Positions 62,613 through 64,000 of a stretch of 64,000 nucleotides of DNA are shown one piece after another. Every line of letters begins with the position of its first letter. The stretch's first letter is position 1. The notes under the pieces were generated by a model. That model saw nothing but the letters and a program-made list of their open reading frames with translations, was not told the origin of the DNA and made no database searches. Position numbers and translations under genes: made by a program. The stretch is from Thermodesulfobium narugense DSM 14796 (GTDB taxonomy: Bacteria > Thermodesulfobiota > Thermodesulfobiia > Thermodesulfobiales > Thermodesulfobiaceae), in the NCBI RefSeq assembly GCF_000212395.1, contig NC_015499.1, positions 1,819,001-1,883,000 on the forward strand, read 5' to 3'.

Positions 62613-63512
62613 TTAATCCTCGAGCCCATAAATACTAAAAATCTTTTCGACAAGACTGTCGAGCTCCTCCTTCGAGTAAAACTCGATGACAAAACGTCCA
62701 ACATTACCGGAGAATGATATATGAACTGGAGTTTTAAGTTTTTTTGAGATTTCAATTTCAATAAACTTAAGCTCTTCATCTTGTTTCACCTCTTTTTGGC
62801 TTTTTAAAGGCCTAGACTTGCTTTTAATGCTTTTAGATAAACCCTTAATGCTATCTTTATTTGAAATAAATTCTAGTTTTAACTCTTCGGCAACTTTTAC
62901 CGGTATGCCATCCTTAACAATTCTTCTTGCAAAGTTTAATATTTCTATCTCATCCTTCAACGAAAGCAGCACCCTTCCGTGAGCAGGACTTAAAGTATTG
63001 TTCTCTATATATTTTATTACTTCATCAGGCAGTTGAAGAAGTCTAATTGTATTGGTAACATATGATCTTGATTTCCCAACTGAATTCGCTATCTCTTCAT
63101 GAGTCATAGAAAACTTATCTTGAAGTTCAACATATGCCCGAGCTTCGTCAATTGCAGAAAGATTTTCTCTTTGCAAGTTTTCAACTAAAGCAAGTATAGC
63201 CATTTGCTCATCGGTTACTTCTTTAACTATTGCAGGTATCTCTGAGATCCCTATCCTTTCACAGGCCTTAACCCTTCTTTCGCCAGATATTAGCTCATAG
63301 AGTTGTCCCTTTTCTCTTACTACTATTGGCTGAAGCACTCCGTGTTCTTTTATTGATTCAGATAGTTTCAAAATACTCTCTTCATCAAAACCTTTTCTTG
63401 GCTGATATGGATTTGGAAGTATCTTTTCAAGCGAAATAAGTTTTAAAATTTTATCAGATTTATCGTCTCCCAACAGGGCATCAAGACCTCTACCCATACC
63501 TCTTTTAGACAT
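62613..63512 (-). CDS. parB: Chromosome partitioning protein ParB (Spo0J)
   Basis: A 299-residue ParB CTPase that binds parS sites. It has RGLDALLG at the start, ILPNPYQPRK and the CTP-site LISGERRVKA (about 75-84), the HTH SVGKSRSYVTNTIRLL (about 145-160) and a C-terminal dimer domain. It overlaps parA by 8 nt. A parS-like site is not evident in the window. Confidence 0.96.
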   Translation of the reverse strand: MSKRGMGRGLDALLGDDKSDKILKLISLEKILPNPYQPRKGFDEESILKLSESIKEHGVLQPIVVREKGQLYELISGERRVKACERIGISEIPAIVKEVTDEQMAILALVENLQRENLSAIDEARAYVELQDKFSMTHEEIANSVGKSRSYVTNTIRLLQLPDEVIKYIENNTLSPAHGRVLLSLKDEIEILNFARRIVKDGIPVKVAEELKLEFISNKDSIKGLSKSIKSKSRPLKSQKEVKQDEELKFIEIEISKKLKTPVHISFSGNVGRFVIEFYSKEELDSLVEKIFSIYGLED

Positions 63513-64000
63513 TTTTTTCTATCTCCTGTAAAAGTTCTCTAAAAGCATTGCTAACTACTGACCTGGGGTCAAAAGTTATCATTGGTTTGCCAAAACTTTG
63601 CGATTCTACTACTCTCACACTTCTTGGAATAATCGTTTTAAAAACTTTATTTTTAAAGTGTAATCTTAAATCGTTTAGCACTTCATTTGAAACAACTAAC
63701 CTTTGCATAAACATATTAACTATAATACCTAACAAATTTAATTCAGGATTAAGTCTGGATTTAATTCTCTCATAAGTATTAATTATCATGCTAAGACCTT
63801 CCAGGGCATAAAATTCAGCCTGCATTGTGATAATTAAATCCCTTGCTGCAGCAAGCCCGTTAATGGTCAATATGCCCAAAGATGGCGGTGTATCAATAAT
63901 TATTACGTCAAAATTGCTGTAATTTTCTAATTTTTTTCTCAATTTTAAGTTCCTATCAGTATCATCTACCAGTTCAATTTCTGCTCCAGCAAGATCTGGG
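63505..64000 (-). CDS. parA: ParA ATPase, 5' part beyond window
   Basis: The C-terminal 165 residues of a ParA/Soj partition ATPase. Walker B is VIIIDTPPSLG, followed by LNPELNLLGIIVNM and the ESQSFGKPMITFD-type ending. The N-terminal Walker A lies beyond the right edge, and the frame is open to 64000 (PDLAGAEIELV). It overlaps parB by 8 nt; parAB in this order often lies near the replication origin. Confidence 0.94.
   Translation of the reverse strand, partial: PDLAGAEIELVDDTDRNLKLRKKLENYSNFDVIIIDTPPSLGILTINGLAAARDLIITMQAEFYALEGLSMIINTYERIKSRLNPELNLLGIIVNMFMQRLVVSNEVLNDLRLHFKNKVFKTIIPRSVRVVESQSFGKPMITFDPRSVVSNAFRELLQEIEKNV

Noticed and set aside
62770-62800. parS site
   Set aside because: Only a half-site (TGTTTCAC) appears within parB, without the palindromic partner.

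Overview
The window is a gene-dense, AT-rich bacterial chromosome segment with no rRNA, tRNA or CRISPR. It suggests an anaerobic, motile bacterium with two membranes. LptA, an LptF/LptG permease, TamB and GmhA imply a lipopolysaccharide-bearing outer membrane. FliM/FliY, the hook genes and a soluble chemoreceptor imply flagella. FeoAB, molybdopterin genes and the lack of respiratory oxidases fit anaerobic life. TTG start codons behind strong ribosome binding sites are unusually common. A Thermodesulfobium-like organism is my best guess, from memory of the family mix only.

Layout. 1-7963: a cut OB-fold protein, then a forward cluster of TlpA-like thioredoxin, HtpX, FolE-FolP-FolK, a DUF151 nuclease and TamB. 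7991-11967: reverse APC permease, UbiB-like kinase and phasin-like protein, divergent from a large SRP RNA (12154-12430). 12477-16236: forward thioesterase, SmpB, SppA, two cupins, riboflavin synthase and a MagIII-like glycosylase. 16211-19058: a reverse EmrB/EmrA-type efflux operon with an operator-like palindrome over its promoter. 19321-28149: UspA, then reverse AlaS, nitroreductase, slipin, NfeD, DUF3084, LptF/G and LptA. 28306-30892: the feo iron operon with two matching palindromes at its promoter. 30878-40351: ComF, MetK, unknown secreted proteins, a PocR-type chemoreceptor, molybdopterin genes, then ThiM and acylphosphatase. 40364-48580: a reverse flagellar operon (fliK to fliY) with a sigma-28-like promoter and no motB. 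48686-52232: GmhA, a two-domain glycosyltransferase and two overlooked selenoprotein genes. 52367-55575: TPR protein, Tat-exported membrane protein, NhaC-like antiporter. 55603-62106: biotin genes bioA, bioD, bioC, bioG and bioF. 62110-64000: Ndk, ParB, ParA.

The most exciting content is at 51662-52232, which looks empty to a standard gene finder. On the reverse strand it holds two overlapping homologous genes, each with one in-frame TGA at codon 32 in a Cys-x-x-TGA motif. Each TGA is followed, with exactly 23 nt in between, by a hairpin with the same AGTTA loop. That is the expected form of bacterial SECIS elements, so both genes should encode selenoproteins with CxxU redox motifs. They sit directly upstream of, and apparently coupled to, the glycosyltransferase-gmhA genes.

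The second clear event is a 1476-bp ISNCY/IS1202-like insertion (59048-60523) flanked by a perfect 17-bp target duplication. It splits the bioG-like pimeloyl-ACP esterase gene. Removing the element and one duplicate restores a 194-residue frame, so the biotin pathway has probably been broken recently at that step.
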